Shown piece after piece: positions 1 through 7,515 of a stretch of DNA of 64,000 nt. The notes beneath the pieces are model-generated. The model was not told the DNA's origin. It saw nothing but the letters and a program-made list of their open reading frames with translations, and did no database searches. The translations under genes were made by a program, and so were the position numbers. Position 1 is the first letter of the stretch. Every line of letters begins with the position of its first letter. This DNA comes from Streptomyces sp. DSM 110735. GTDB lineage: Bacteria; Actinomycetota; Actinomycetes; Streptomycetales; Streptomycetaceae. The stretch lies in the NCBI RefSeq assembly GCF_016482685.1, contig NZ_JACYHF010000009.1:179662-243661 (forward strand), given 5' to 3'.

Positions 1-368
1 ACACGGCATCTGAGTGTCACGTGCGCGCAGCACGTGCTTAACACGGGTCCCGCACAGTAGGGGGTACCGGCCAGGTGGGAGCGGCTCCCCGCCCCGGCCG
101 GTGCCCATACGGCGCCCCAGGAACCTCCGGAGCGGCTCCCGGACCTCCATGGACGCCAAGGACGCGCCCGCCTGGCCTGACCCGGCGCGCGTCCCTCGCG
201 GGGACCGCCGTCGTCCCGCCCCCCGGTGACGGGGGTGCGGCGGTCCCCGCGCAAGCCGCTTCCCGCGCCCTCGCGCCTTCTTTCTCCGCCCGCCTCCGCC
301 ATACCCCGGGCATCGCACACCCCGCCCCTGTATAACGGTATGCAGGGAGCGTTTGGAGTGAATAGCGG
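1..368. other. Intergenic region upstream of the rpiR-type regulator
   Basis: No convincing gene; the open frames here lack a ribosome site and family resemblance. An inverted repeat CACGTGC-N5-GCACGTG lies at 18-36. A TATAAC box at 331-336 could be a -10 element, without a clear -35. GTGAATAG at 358-365, just before the regulator, is identical to one arm of the dyad before hutU. Confidence 0.6.
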
Positions 369-1229
369 GTGGGGTCGGTGAGAGGGATGAGTGTGAGCGA
401 CAGTCCTGCGAAACGGTTGCAGGAGCTCTTCGAGGGGCACCGGCTCACACCGACCCAGCGGCGTATCGCGCACAGCATGGTGCGCCGCGCCGCCGACGTG
501 CCGTTCCTGTCCAGCGTGGAGCTGGCGGACCTCGCCGGGGTCAGCCAGCCCTCGGTCACCCGCTTCGCCGTCGCCCTCGGCTTCGACGGCTACCCCGCGC
601 TGCGCCGCCATCTGCGCGAGGTGGTCCCGGCCGAACCCGCCGCCGAACAGGGCTCGTTCAACGAGTACCAGCAGGCCGTCGAGGCGGAGATCGAGAACCT
701 GCGCCATCTGGCCGACCTGCTCGCGGACCCGGCGCCGGTCCAGCAGGCGGGGCTGCTGCTCGCCGCCTCACGTCCGCTGCCGGTGCTCGGGCTGCGCGCC
801 GCCGCCCCGCAGGCGTTCGGCTTCGCCTACTTCGCCGCCAAGGTCCACCCGGACGTACGGCTGCTGGACGAGGGCGGCTCCATGGTGCAGGACCGCATCG
901 AGGCAGCCGTACGCGCCGGTGCCTCCGCGCTGCTCTGCTTCGCGCTGCCCCGGCATCCGCGCGAGGTCCTCGACGCCCTTGCCTACGCCAAGGAGGCGGG
1001 GCTGACCGTCGTCACCGTCGCGGACTCCGTGTTCGCGCCGGTCGCCAAGCACTCCGACCTGCTGCTGCCCGCCGCCGTCGGCACCGGGCTCGCCTTCGAC
1101 ACCCCGTGCGCGCCGATGATGCTCGGCCGGGTGCTCCTGGAGGCGCTGTGCGACGGACTGCCGGACGCCCAGGCGCGGTTGGAGGAGTTCGACGCGCGGG
1201 CGGCGGCTCGTGGGCTGTTCGTGGAGTGA
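369..1229 (+). CDS. RpiR/MurR-family transcriptional regulator (HTH + SIS)
   Basis: An N-terminal helix-turn-helix of the RpiR type (about residues 10-85, including LADLAGVSQPSVTRFA) is followed by a sugar-isomerase (SIS) domain (about 125-265). At 286 residues it has normal length for the family. RpiR proteins are cytoplasmic DNA-binding regulators whose SIS domain usually senses a phosphosugar or other small metabolite. The start is uncertain: GTG at 369 has a weak GGAG upstream, whereas GTG at 393 has GAGAGGG six bases upstream and may be the true start. The half-site GTGAATAG upstream recurs as a perfect dyad before hutU, so this protein may control itself and the hut operon; that is inference. 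RpiR-type Hut regulators are, to my knowledge, unusual. Confidence 0.85.
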   Translation: MGSVRGMSVSDSPAKRLQELFEGHRLTPTQRRIAHSMVRRAADVPFLSSVELADLAGVSQPSVTRFAVALGFDGYPALRRHLREVVPAEPAAEQGSFNEYQQAVEAEIENLRHLADLLADPAPVQQAGLLLAASRPLPVLGLRAAAPQAFGFAYFAAKVHPDVRLLDEGGSMVQDRIEAAVRAGASALLCFALPRHPREVLDALAYAKEAGLTVVTVADSVFAPVAKHSDLLLPAAVGTGLAFDTPCAPMMLGRVLLEALCDGLPDAQARLEEFDARAAARGLFVE

Positions 1230-1342
1230 ACCGGCGCTGTCTTAAGACTCGTCTCAGGTTCCGGCGCTAGCGTGCCGCGCTGACACAGGTGATCCCCGGC
1301 GCGGACCGGGTGATCGACGAGACCGTGACACGGGAGGGTGAC

Positions 1343-1954
1343 GTGGCGCGTGAAGGACGCGGCGGACGCGAGGGACGCGGCGGGCACGGGCTGGCCCGGG
1401 TGGCCGTGGTCGTACGGGCCGGAGCCGCACCGCTCGGCTGGCTCGGCGTGGTCGCGGCGGGGATCGGCGCGGTGCCGTCGGGACTGACGGGGCGAACGCC
1501 CGGCATCCTGGCCGGAGTTGTGCTGTTCGCCGCAGCTTCCGCCGTAGTGGCGCTGACGCGCCGGAAGCGGTACGTGGCGCTCGCGCGCGGTGCGGTGCGG
1601 GCGGGTCGGCACGACGTGCTCCAGGACCGCCGGGTGTCCGTGCGCGCCTGGCGCCGGGGACACCGCTGGTGGCTGCTCCTGGCTTTCGCCGCAGCGCTCG
1701 GCAGCGCCTTCGCGGTGCCCGTGGCCGGGGGACTGCTGCTCGCCGGAGCCGGACTCGGGCTGCGGCTGAAGGCGGGCTGGATCGGGCGGCGCGAACGCGC
1801 GCTGGACGCCCTGCTGTGGGTGCGGGTCGACTGGCTCGACGGGCGGGGCGGCGCGCCCGTCGGCAAGGCGGTCAAGGCGCTGCGCGCCACGGGCGTCGCG
1901 GCCAGCGACGCTGCCCCGGGCGGGGCACGCCGCCGTACTCCGGCCGCCGTCTGA
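1343..1954 (+). CDS. Integral membrane protein of unknown function
   Basis: A 203-residue basic protein with three or four hydrophobic segments (about residues 28-45, 52-72 and 108-142) separated by Arg-rich loops, hence probably in the cytoplasmic membrane. I do not recognise a family. GTG at 1343 was chosen because GGGAGGG lies four bases upstream; the frame is open from GTG 1289, which has no ribosome site. It lies 113 bp after the RpiR gene, with its stop touching the stop of the convergent Roadblock gene. A TAGCGT box at 1268-1273 could be its own -10. Confidence 0.6.
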   Translation: MAREGRGGREGRGGHGLARVAVVVRAGAAPLGWLGVVAAGIGAVPSGLTGRTPGILAGVVLFAAASAVVALTRRKRYVALARGAVRAGRHDVLQDRRVSVRAWRRGHRWWLLLAFAAALGSAFAVPVAGGLLLAGAGLGLRLKAGWIGRRERALDALLWVRVDWLDGRGGAPVGKAVKALRATGVAASDAAPGGARRRTPAAV

Positions 1955-2329
1955 TCAGACCTCCAGTTCCGCCTCGATCCGCTTGAGCTGGTGCCGGGCC
2001 ATCGCCAGGTTGGCGCGACCCGACTCCAGCACCAGGTACAGGAAGAGACCGTTGCCGCCGCGCCCGGTGAGCAGGCGGATCAGGTGGTACTGGTCGGACA
2101 GCGTGATCAGGATGTCCTCGATCTCGGCGTTGAGACCCAGGTGCTCCATGGTGCGCATCTTGGCGCGGATCACGTCGGTGTTGCCCGCGGCGGCGACGTT
2201 CAGGTCGAAGGTCTTGCTGCCGCCCATCGTGCCCAGCGCCATGCCGCTGGTGTAGTCGACGAGCGCGACGCCCGTGGCGCCCTCGATGGTCGTGAGCGCT
2301 TCTTTCAGGGCCGTCTCGGTGTTCGCCAT
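1955..2329 (-). CDS. Roadblock/LC7-domain protein (last gene of the operon)
   Basis: A 124-residue single-domain Roadblock/LC7 protein; Roadblock proteins such as MglB dimerise and usually act on small Ras-like GTPases. It is a clear paralogue of the 3718-4107 protein: both have an ALVD[YW]TSG[ML]ALGT[MV]G strand, an ED[IV] followed by a YHL[IL]R strand, and an [LV]FL.L segment leading into an N-L-A-[ML]-A-R helix. ATG 2329 was preferred over an upstream in-frame start because AAAGGA precedes it. It lies 20 bp after the previous gene, so it is probably cotranscribed. Confidence 0.8.
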   Translation of the reverse strand: MANTETALKEALTTIEGATGVALVDYTSGMALGTMGGSKTFDLNVAAAGNTDVIRAKMRTMEHLGLNAEIEDILITLSDQYHLIRLLTGRGGNGLFLYLVLESGRANLAMARHQLKRIEAELEV

Positions 2330-2349
2330 GATGGGGTCCTTTCGGAGGT

Positions 2350-2847
2350 TCAACTGTCGGTTGCGGTAGGTGTCTCGGTGGTCGGGGTGCGCAGGACGCG
2401 CGGGGTGCGGGTGCGCGGCTGGGGCGGCCGGGCGGGACGTTCGACGGGGCGCGTACGTGCCTCCGCCTCGGCGGCGTCGAGCAGTTCGCCGACCCGGGCG
2501 CCGGAGCGGCGCCCCTCCAGGTGCAGCCGTCCGACGTTGACCCGGTCCTGCGCGAGCAGGGTCAGCACGGCGGTGCGTCCGGCGGCGTAGGTCGCGACGT
2601 AGCCGCGCTCGCCGCGCACCAGCAGCTCGCGGAAACCGCCGTTGCCGGTGGCCTCGGCGACCCGGACGGAGACACCGAGCGCGGCAGCGGTCAGCGCCGC
2701 GAGCCCGTCGGGGTCGACGCCGGGGGTGTCGTGGGCGACGACCAGTCCGTCCACACCGGCCGCGAGCGCGCCGGTGAGCTGGGGGACCCGGGTGCGCAGC
2801 CGCCGCAGCTCGTCCAGGACGGCTTCCAGGTCCTGTTCACGCAGCAT
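2350..2847 (-). CDS. Roadblock/LC7-domain protein with basic C-terminal tail
   Basis: A 165-residue protein. Residues 1-125 form a Roadblock/LC7 fold, with the typical GVDGLVVAHDTP strand and a long helix containing LAALTAAALG. The last 40 residues are Arg/Pro/Thr-rich and probably disordered. It looks closer to canonical Roadblock proteins than its two operon neighbours do. ATG 2847 has GAGAGGA seven bases upstream, so the 17-codon in-frame extension is excluded. It lies 31 bp after the DUF4388-like gene. Binding of a GTPase or of the neighbouring Roadblock proteins is a family inference; no GTPase gene lies nearby. Confidence 0.8.
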   Translation of the reverse strand: MLREQDLEAVLDELRRLRTRVPQLTGALAAGVDGLVVAHDTPGVDPDGLAALTAAALGVSVRVAEATGNGGFRELLVRGERGYVATYAAGRTAVLTLLAQDRVNVGRLHLEGRRSGARVGELLDAAEAEARTRPVERPARPPQPRTRTPRVLRTPTTETPTATDS

Positions 2848-2878
2848 CAGCTCTGTCCTCTCGGCGGGGCGGTGCCGT

Positions 2879-3721
2879 TCAAAGGGCCTCCAGCGCATCC
2901 CTGAGCCTCTTCAGCAGCGCGATGTCGGGGTCGGTGACCGTCAGCAGGGGGGGAGTCGGCGGGAGCGGCGGCGGCGCGGGGGCGGTGTGCGCCGGTGCGG
3001 ACGCGCCGCGCACCGGGGCGAGGAGCCCGGCCGCCGCGAGACGGCGGACGTCCACCAGCGTGTGGAACGCCTGCCGCCCCAGCTCCCGGGCGATCAGGGT
3101 GGCCGTGCGGACGCCGTCGGCCCGCTCCAGGACCGCCCTGCGGCGGGCGGTGACCGGCGCCGCCGCCACCGGCGCGGCGCGGGTCAGTGGCGCGCTGTCG
3201 GTCGCCGGGTCGGGCCACAGCCGGTGCAGCAGCAGGCGGCGGCGCAGCGTCTCGCGCTCCAGCGCGACCACCGGCACCGAGGGCAGCGGACCCGCGCCGG
3301 GCGAGCCGTCGTAGCGGAAGCGGCCCGGGGTGCTGCTCGGGGAGAGCGCGAAGTATCCGGCGTCGTACAGCGCGTCCAGGTGGCACAGCTCCAGCGCGCC
3401 CTCGGGCAGCAGCCCGGAGTCGAGCAGCAGCCGGGCTGCCTCCGGGACGGTCGCCGTCCGCTCGGCCGCCCGCTGCCAGGCGGTGGCGGCGAGGGTGCCG
3501 TGGGCGGTGAGGAGCACGTCCAGACCGGGCGCGAAAGGGCTCTCGGCGTGCACCACCCGCCCGCGCACCAGATACAGCGTGCCGTGCTCGCGGACCAGGA
3601 CGCCGGTCGCCTCCTCCTCGGCCAGGCGCCGCAGCATCGGGGACACCGCGCCCGCGGCTCTCTCGTGCGGTCCCGTTCTGTCCCGCACCGGCAGCGGCGG
3701 AGGTATCTCGACCACGGTCAT
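2879..3721 (-). CDS. DUF4388-like (PatA-type) regulatory protein
   Basis: A 280-residue protein. Residues about 25-75 contain a motif like the DUF4388/PatA N-terminus (TGVLVREHGTLYLVRGRVVH then a small-residue turn), which in other bacteria couples to signalling or gliding modules. The middle is Leu/Arg-rich, and around residues 190-240 there is a winged-helix-like segment (ADGVRTATLIARELGRQAFH), suggesting DNA or protein binding. The C-terminus has a Pro-rich linker and a short helix. ATG 3721 overlaps the stop of the upstream Roadblock gene by ATGA; the longer upstream frame is antisense to that gene's reading and was rejected. The family call rests on motif likeness only. Confidence 0.6.
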   Translation of the reverse strand: MTVVEIPPPLPVRDRTGPHERAAGAVSPMLRRLAEEEATGVLVREHGTLYLVRGRVVHAESPFAPGLDVLLTAHGTLAATAWQRAAERTATVPEAARLLLDSGLLPEGALELCHLDALYDAGYFALSPSSTPGRFRYDGSPGAGPLPSVPVVALERETLRRRLLLHRLWPDPATDSAPLTRAAPVAAAPVTARRRAVLERADGVRTATLIARELGRQAFHTLVDVRRLAAAGLLAPVRGASAPAHTAPAPPPLPPTPPLLTVTDPDIALLKRLRDALEAL

Positions 3722-4107
3722 CCCAGCACCAGCCGGGAGGCCATCTCGCCCAGCCGGATGCGGGCGAGGGCGAGGTTGCCCTCCTCGCGGCCCAGCCACA
3801 GATGCAGGAAGACGCTGCTGTCGAAGGACGTGTCCACGAATCTCAGCAGGTGGTAGCTGTCGTGGTTGCTGACGATCACGTCCTCGACCGGTGGCCGTCC
3901 CTCGTCCGGTCCGGCGGCGGCGAACGCGCCGTGCTCGGCGGTCATCCGGGCCAGTTCGGCGGCTTCGGCGGCCGTGGTCTCGTGGTCGCCGCCGGGCGCC
4001 TCCCCGACGGTGCCGAGGGCCAGTCCGCTCGTCCAGTCCACCAGCGCCGCCCCCCGGGCGCCGGGCAGCCGCATGGCTTCCAGTAAGCACTCGTCGATTC
4101 CGGGCAC
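3718..4107 (-). CDS. Roadblock/LC7-like protein (first gene of the operon)
   Basis: A 129-residue protein with the same three conserved blocks as the 1955-2329 product (GAALVDWTSGLALGTVG, EDVIVSNHDSYHLLRFV and VFLHLWLG followed by NLALARIRL). It is therefore a divergent Roadblock paralogue with an insertion around residues 35-70. GTG 4107 has a strong GGGAGGGGAG about six bases upstream. It heads a tightly packed operon (overlap of 4, then gaps of 31 and 20 bp) of Roadblock, DUF4388, Roadblock, Roadblock. Unlike the Streptomyces conservon operons I know of, it has no sensor kinase, DUF742 gene or GTPase. Confidence 0.75.
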   Translation of the reverse strand: MPGIDECLLEAMRLPGARGAALVDWTSGLALGTVGEAPGGDHETTAAEAAELARMTAEHGAFAAAGPDEGRPPVEDVIVSNHDSYHLLRFVDTSFDSSVFLHLWLGREEGNLALARIRLGEMASRLVLG

Positions 4108-4286
4108 CGTGGCTCCCCTCCCGCCTGTGACTCCGGTTGAGTGACAACGACACTACGCATCGTGTGCGTGGCGGGTGAGGGCTTTGGCATTTTCCGTTGG
4201 AACGTGCGCCCGGCGCGCTAATGTGGGTCGATTGGCCCGCGTTTCACGGAAGTTGGTCCCTTTGTCCCTGGGTCGCCCGGCCCGCG

Positions 4287-5708
4287 TCAACGGCTCCCGG
4301 ACGCACCCAGGGTGGTGAGCGCGGCCGCGTGCGCCCCTCCGGATTCGGCCACGATCTCCGCCACCGTCTGCGGCGCCCGTACGGTCGCGAACGCCACGCT
4401 CCCCGAGCCGTCCGGCACGAAGCCGTAAATCCCGGGCCGGGCAAGGGAGTTGTAGGGGTAGTGGTGGGCGAAGGCGTACGCGCCCGTGTCCAGGACCGCC
4501 GCCAGGTCACCCTGTTCCAGCGCGGGCAGCGAGCGCCCCTCGGCCAGCAGATCGCCCGTGAAACAGGCTGGACCGGCGACGTCCTGCACCACCTCGGGAC
4601 CGGACTTGGGGCGCCCCTCGGCGTCGTACGCCGCGATCCGGAGCGGCCACAGCTCCGGCGCGTACACGGTCCGGGTCGCCACCTGGACCCCCGCGTGCGT
4701 GACCGCGATCCGCCGCCCGCCCGCGCTCTTGGCGTACTCCACCCGGGCCACCACCGTGCCGTGCTTGGCCAGCAGCGACCGGCCGAACTCGGTCACCAGC
4801 CCGTACCGCCCGTCGAACAGCCCCGGCACCTCCTCGGCCAGCAGCCGTGCGTAGCGCGCGTGCCCCGGACCCGCCGCCTCCGAGCCGAAGTCCACCGAGA
4901 GACCGCCGCCGATGTCGACGGTGTCGATCTGCCGCCGCCCGGTCCGCGCGTTGACCTCCTCCGCGAGCGCGTACGCCTCCGCCACGCCCCGCGCGAGCAG
5001 CGGCAGCGGGATGCCCTGGGAGCCGGTGTGGGTGTGCAGCCGGGTCAGCCACGGCCGGTCCAGGTACGCCCGTACGACCCACTCCCTGGCTCCGTCGTCG
5101 CGCAGCCCCACCCCGAACTTGGAGGTCGCCGTCGCCGTCGAGGTCGCCCCGATGGAACCCGCGCCGAGCTGCGGATTGACCCGGATGCCGAGCGGGGAAC
5201 GGGTCGGCGCGGTGCGTACCAGCGCGTCCAGGCGGTCCAGCTCCTGCGGGCTGTCCGCGTTCACGGCGACACCGAGCGCCAGCGCCTCGCGCAGCTCGCC
5301 GGTGGTCTTGGCGGGGGAGTCGAGCACCGTGCGGGACGCGGGCACCCCGGCCGCGCGGACCAGCGCCAGCTCGCCGGGGCTCGCCGCCTCGGCGCCAAGA
5401 CCCTCCGCCTCCAGCAGGCTCAGCACGGGCACCAGCGGGGCGGCCTTCACGGCGAAGGCGTGCAGCACGGGCGTGCCCGGCGGCACCACGGCGTCGAACG
5501 CGGCGCGCAGGGCGGCGGCCGAGGCGCGGATACCGGTGACGTCCAGGAGGGCGACGAGGGGGGTGTCCGGGCCGAGGAGCCCCTGCGCCACGGCGGCGCG
5601 GACGGCGGTGTCGCGGCGGGCGGCGCGTGTCTGCGCGCCGTCGTCCGCGCCGGGGTGGCTGTGCTCCGGGAGATCCTGCTCGGTGCCGTGCTGGGTGTCC
5701 TGCTTCAC
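4287..5708 (-). CDS. PLP-dependent decarboxylase, LysA/group IV-like
   Basis: A 473-residue fold-III PLP enzyme resembling diaminopimelate, ornithine and arginine decarboxylases. The PLP lysine is K88 in HAFAVKAAP. H227 lies in the barrel motif HTHTGSQ, the phosphate-binding GGG is at about 267-269, and C382 in PACFTGD matches the active-site cysteine block contributed across the dimer. GTG 5708 follows AGGAGG by about six bases; the longer frame from 5759 lacks a ribosome site. The N-terminal 30 residues are polar and His/Gln-rich. It is divergent from hutU and probably acts on an amino acid, but the substrate cannot be read from sequence. It is unlikely to be the housekeeping lysA, which normally sits with other lysine or threonine genes. 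Confidence 0.75.
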   Translation of the reverse strand: MKQDTQHGTEQDLPEHSHPGADDGAQTRAARRDTAVRAAVAQGLLGPDTPLVALLDVTGIRASAAALRAAFDAVVPPGTPVLHAFAVKAAPLVPVLSLLEAEGLGAEAASPGELALVRAAGVPASRTVLDSPAKTTGELREALALGVAVNADSPQELDRLDALVRTAPTRSPLGIRVNPQLGAGSIGATSTATATSKFGVGLRDDGAREWVVRAYLDRPWLTRLHTHTGSQGIPLPLLARGVAEAYALAEEVNARTGRRQIDTVDIGGGLSVDFGSEAAGPGHARYARLLAEEVPGLFDGRYGLVTEFGRSLLAKHGTVVARVEYAKSAGGRRIAVTHAGVQVATRTVYAPELWPLRIAAYDAEGRPKSGPEVVQDVAGPACFTGDLLAEGRSLPALEQGDLAAVLDTGAYAFAHHYPYNSLARPGIYGFVPDGSGSVAFATVRAPQTVAEIVAESGGAHAAALTTLGASGSR

Positions 5709-5791
5709 GGGGTGCCCCTCCTGCCGTCCTCGCTTCTGTCGTCGCTTCCAGCCAAACACCCGCGACGCGCGGACGCGGGCGCCCCACGCTA

Positions 5792-5850
5792 TTGACTAGT
5801 CCTATTCACGACTGGAGGATGTGAATAGCCGTAGCTACAGGAGGACGAAG
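5792..5850 (+). promoter_or_regulatory. hut operon promoter with operator dyad
   Basis: A perfect inverted repeat CTATTCAC (5802-5809) and GTGAATAG (5821-5828), 11 bp apart, precedes hutU. Next to it is the palindrome GACTAGTC (5794-5801). TTGACT at 5792-5797 could be the -35; the matching -10 (GAGGAT, 5815-5820) is weak and lies between the operator arms, as expected for a repressed promoter. AGGAGG precedes the hutU ATG at 5851. Confidence 0.55.
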
Positions 5851-7515
5851 ATGTCAGGACCTCGGCCCGTACGAGCACCGCGCGGCACGGAACTGAGCGC
5901 GCTGGGCTGGCAGCAGGAGGCCGCCCTGCGGATGCTCCAGAACAACCTCGACCCCGAGGTCGCCGAGCACCCCGACAAGCTCGTCGTCTACGGCGGCACC
6001 GGCAAGGCCGCCCGCGACTGGCGCTCCTTCGACGCCATGGTGCGCACCCTGCGGACGCTGAAGCAGGACGAGACCATGCTGGTCCAGTCCGGCCGCCCGG
6101 TCGGCGTCATGCAGACCCACGAGTGGGCGCCGCGCGTCCTCATCGCCAACTCCAACCTGGTCGGCGACTGGGCCAACTGGGAGGAGTTCCGCCGCCTGGA
6201 GGCTCTCGGGCTCACCATGTACGGCCAGATGACCGCCGGTTCCTGGATCTACATCGGCACCCAGGGCATCCTCCAGGGCACCTACGAGACCTTCGCCGCC
6301 GTCGCCGCGAAGAAGTTCGGCGGCACCCTCGCGGGCACCATCACCCTGACCGCCGGACTCGGCGGCATGGGCGGCGCCCAGCCGCTCGCCGTCACCATGA
6401 ACGACGGCGTCGCCATCTGTATCGACGTCGACCCCCGCGCCATCGAGCGCCGCATCGAGCACAAGTACCTCGATGTGAGGGCCGACAGCCTGGAGCACGC
6501 CCTCCAGCTCGCCACCGAGGCCCGCGACGCCCGCCGCCCGCTCTCCATCGGCGTCCTCGGCAACGCCGCCGAGCTGGTCCCGCAGCTCCTCGCCATGAGC
6601 GCCCCCATCGACATCGTCACCGACCAGACCTCCGCGCACGACCCGCTGGCGTACCTCCCGGTCGGCGTCGACTTCGAGGACATGGCCTCCTACGCCGCGA
6701 AGGACCCCGCCGGGTTCACCACCCGCGCGCGTGAGTCCATGGCCCGGCACGTCGAGGCGATGGTCGGCTTCATGGACGCGGGCGCCGAGGTCTTCGACTA
6801 CGGCAACTCCATCCGCGGCGAAGCCCAACTCGCCGGATACGACCGCGCCTTCGCCTTCCCCGGCTTCGTCCCCGCCTACATCCGCCCGCTCTTCTGCGAG
6901 GGCAAGGGTCCCTTCCGCTGGGCCGCGCTCTCCGGCGACCCGGCCGACATCGCCAAGACCGACAAGGCGATGCTGGAGCTGTTCCCCGAGAACGAGTCCC
7001 TCGCCCGCTGGATCAAGATGGCCGGCGAGCGGGTGCACTTCCAGGGGCTGCCCGCGCGCATCTGCTGGCTCGGGTACGGGGAGCGGGACAAGGCGGGCGA
7101 GCGGTTCAACGACATGGTCGCGAGCGGTGAGCTTGCCGCTCCGCTGGCCATCGGGCGCGACCACCTCGACTGCGGGTCCGTCGCGTCGCCCTACCGGGAG
7201 ACCGAGGCGATGCTCGACGGGTCCGACGCGATCGCCGACTGGCCGCTGCTGAACGCGATGGTGAACGTGGCTTCCGGGGCGTCCTGGGTTTCCCTTCACC
7301 ATGGTGGTGGCGTGGGGATGGGGCGGTCCATTCACGCGGGGCAGGTCACGGTGGCCGACGGTACGGCGCTGGCGGGGGAGAAGATCCGTCGGGTGCTCAC
7401 CAACGACCCCGGTATGGGTGTCATCCGGCATGTGGACGCGGGGTACGACATCGCGGAGTCCGTCGCCGAGGAGCGGGGCGTGCGGGTGCCCATGCGTGAG
7501 GGTGAGGACGCGTGA
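5851..7515 (+). CDS. hutU: Urocanate hydratase
   Basis: Converts urocanate to imidazolonepropionate, the second step of histidine degradation, using tightly bound NAD as an electrophile. The 554-residue product has normal length and carries the urocanase signature blocks: the NAD-loop GGMGGAQPLAVTMN, FDYGNSIRGEA, and the C-terminal RDHLDCGSVASPYRETE followed by HHGGGVGMGRS. ATG 5851 is preceded by AGGAGG at seven bases; the open frame back to 5821 starts inside an operator arm and was rejected. It is the first gene of a hutU - M20 hydrolase - hutF - hutI operon and overlaps the next gene by GTGA. Histidine ammonia-lyase is not in the window. Confidence 0.97.
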   Translation: MSGPRPVRAPRGTELSALGWQQEAALRMLQNNLDPEVAEHPDKLVVYGGTGKAARDWRSFDAMVRTLRTLKQDETMLVQSGRPVGVMQTHEWAPRVLIANSNLVGDWANWEEFRRLEALGLTMYGQMTAGSWIYIGTQGILQGTYETFAAVAAKKFGGTLAGTITLTAGLGGMGGAQPLAVTMNDGVAICIDVDPRAIERRIEHKYLDVRADSLEHALQLATEARDARRPLSIGVLGNAAELVPQLLAMSAPIDIVTDQTSAHDPLAYLPVGVDFEDMASYAAKDPAGFTTRARESMARHVEAMVGFMDAGAEVFDYGNSIRGEAQLAGYDRAFAFPGFVPAYIRPLFCEGKGPFRWAALSGDPADIAKTDKAMLELFPENESLARWIKMAGERVHFQGLPARICWLGYGERDKAGERFNDMVASGELAAPLAIGRDHLDCGSVASPYRETEAMLDGSDAIADWPLLNAMVNVASGASWVSLHHGGGVGMGRSIHAGQVTVADGTALAGEKIRRVLTNDPGMGVIRHVDAGYDIAESVAEERGVRVPMREGEDA

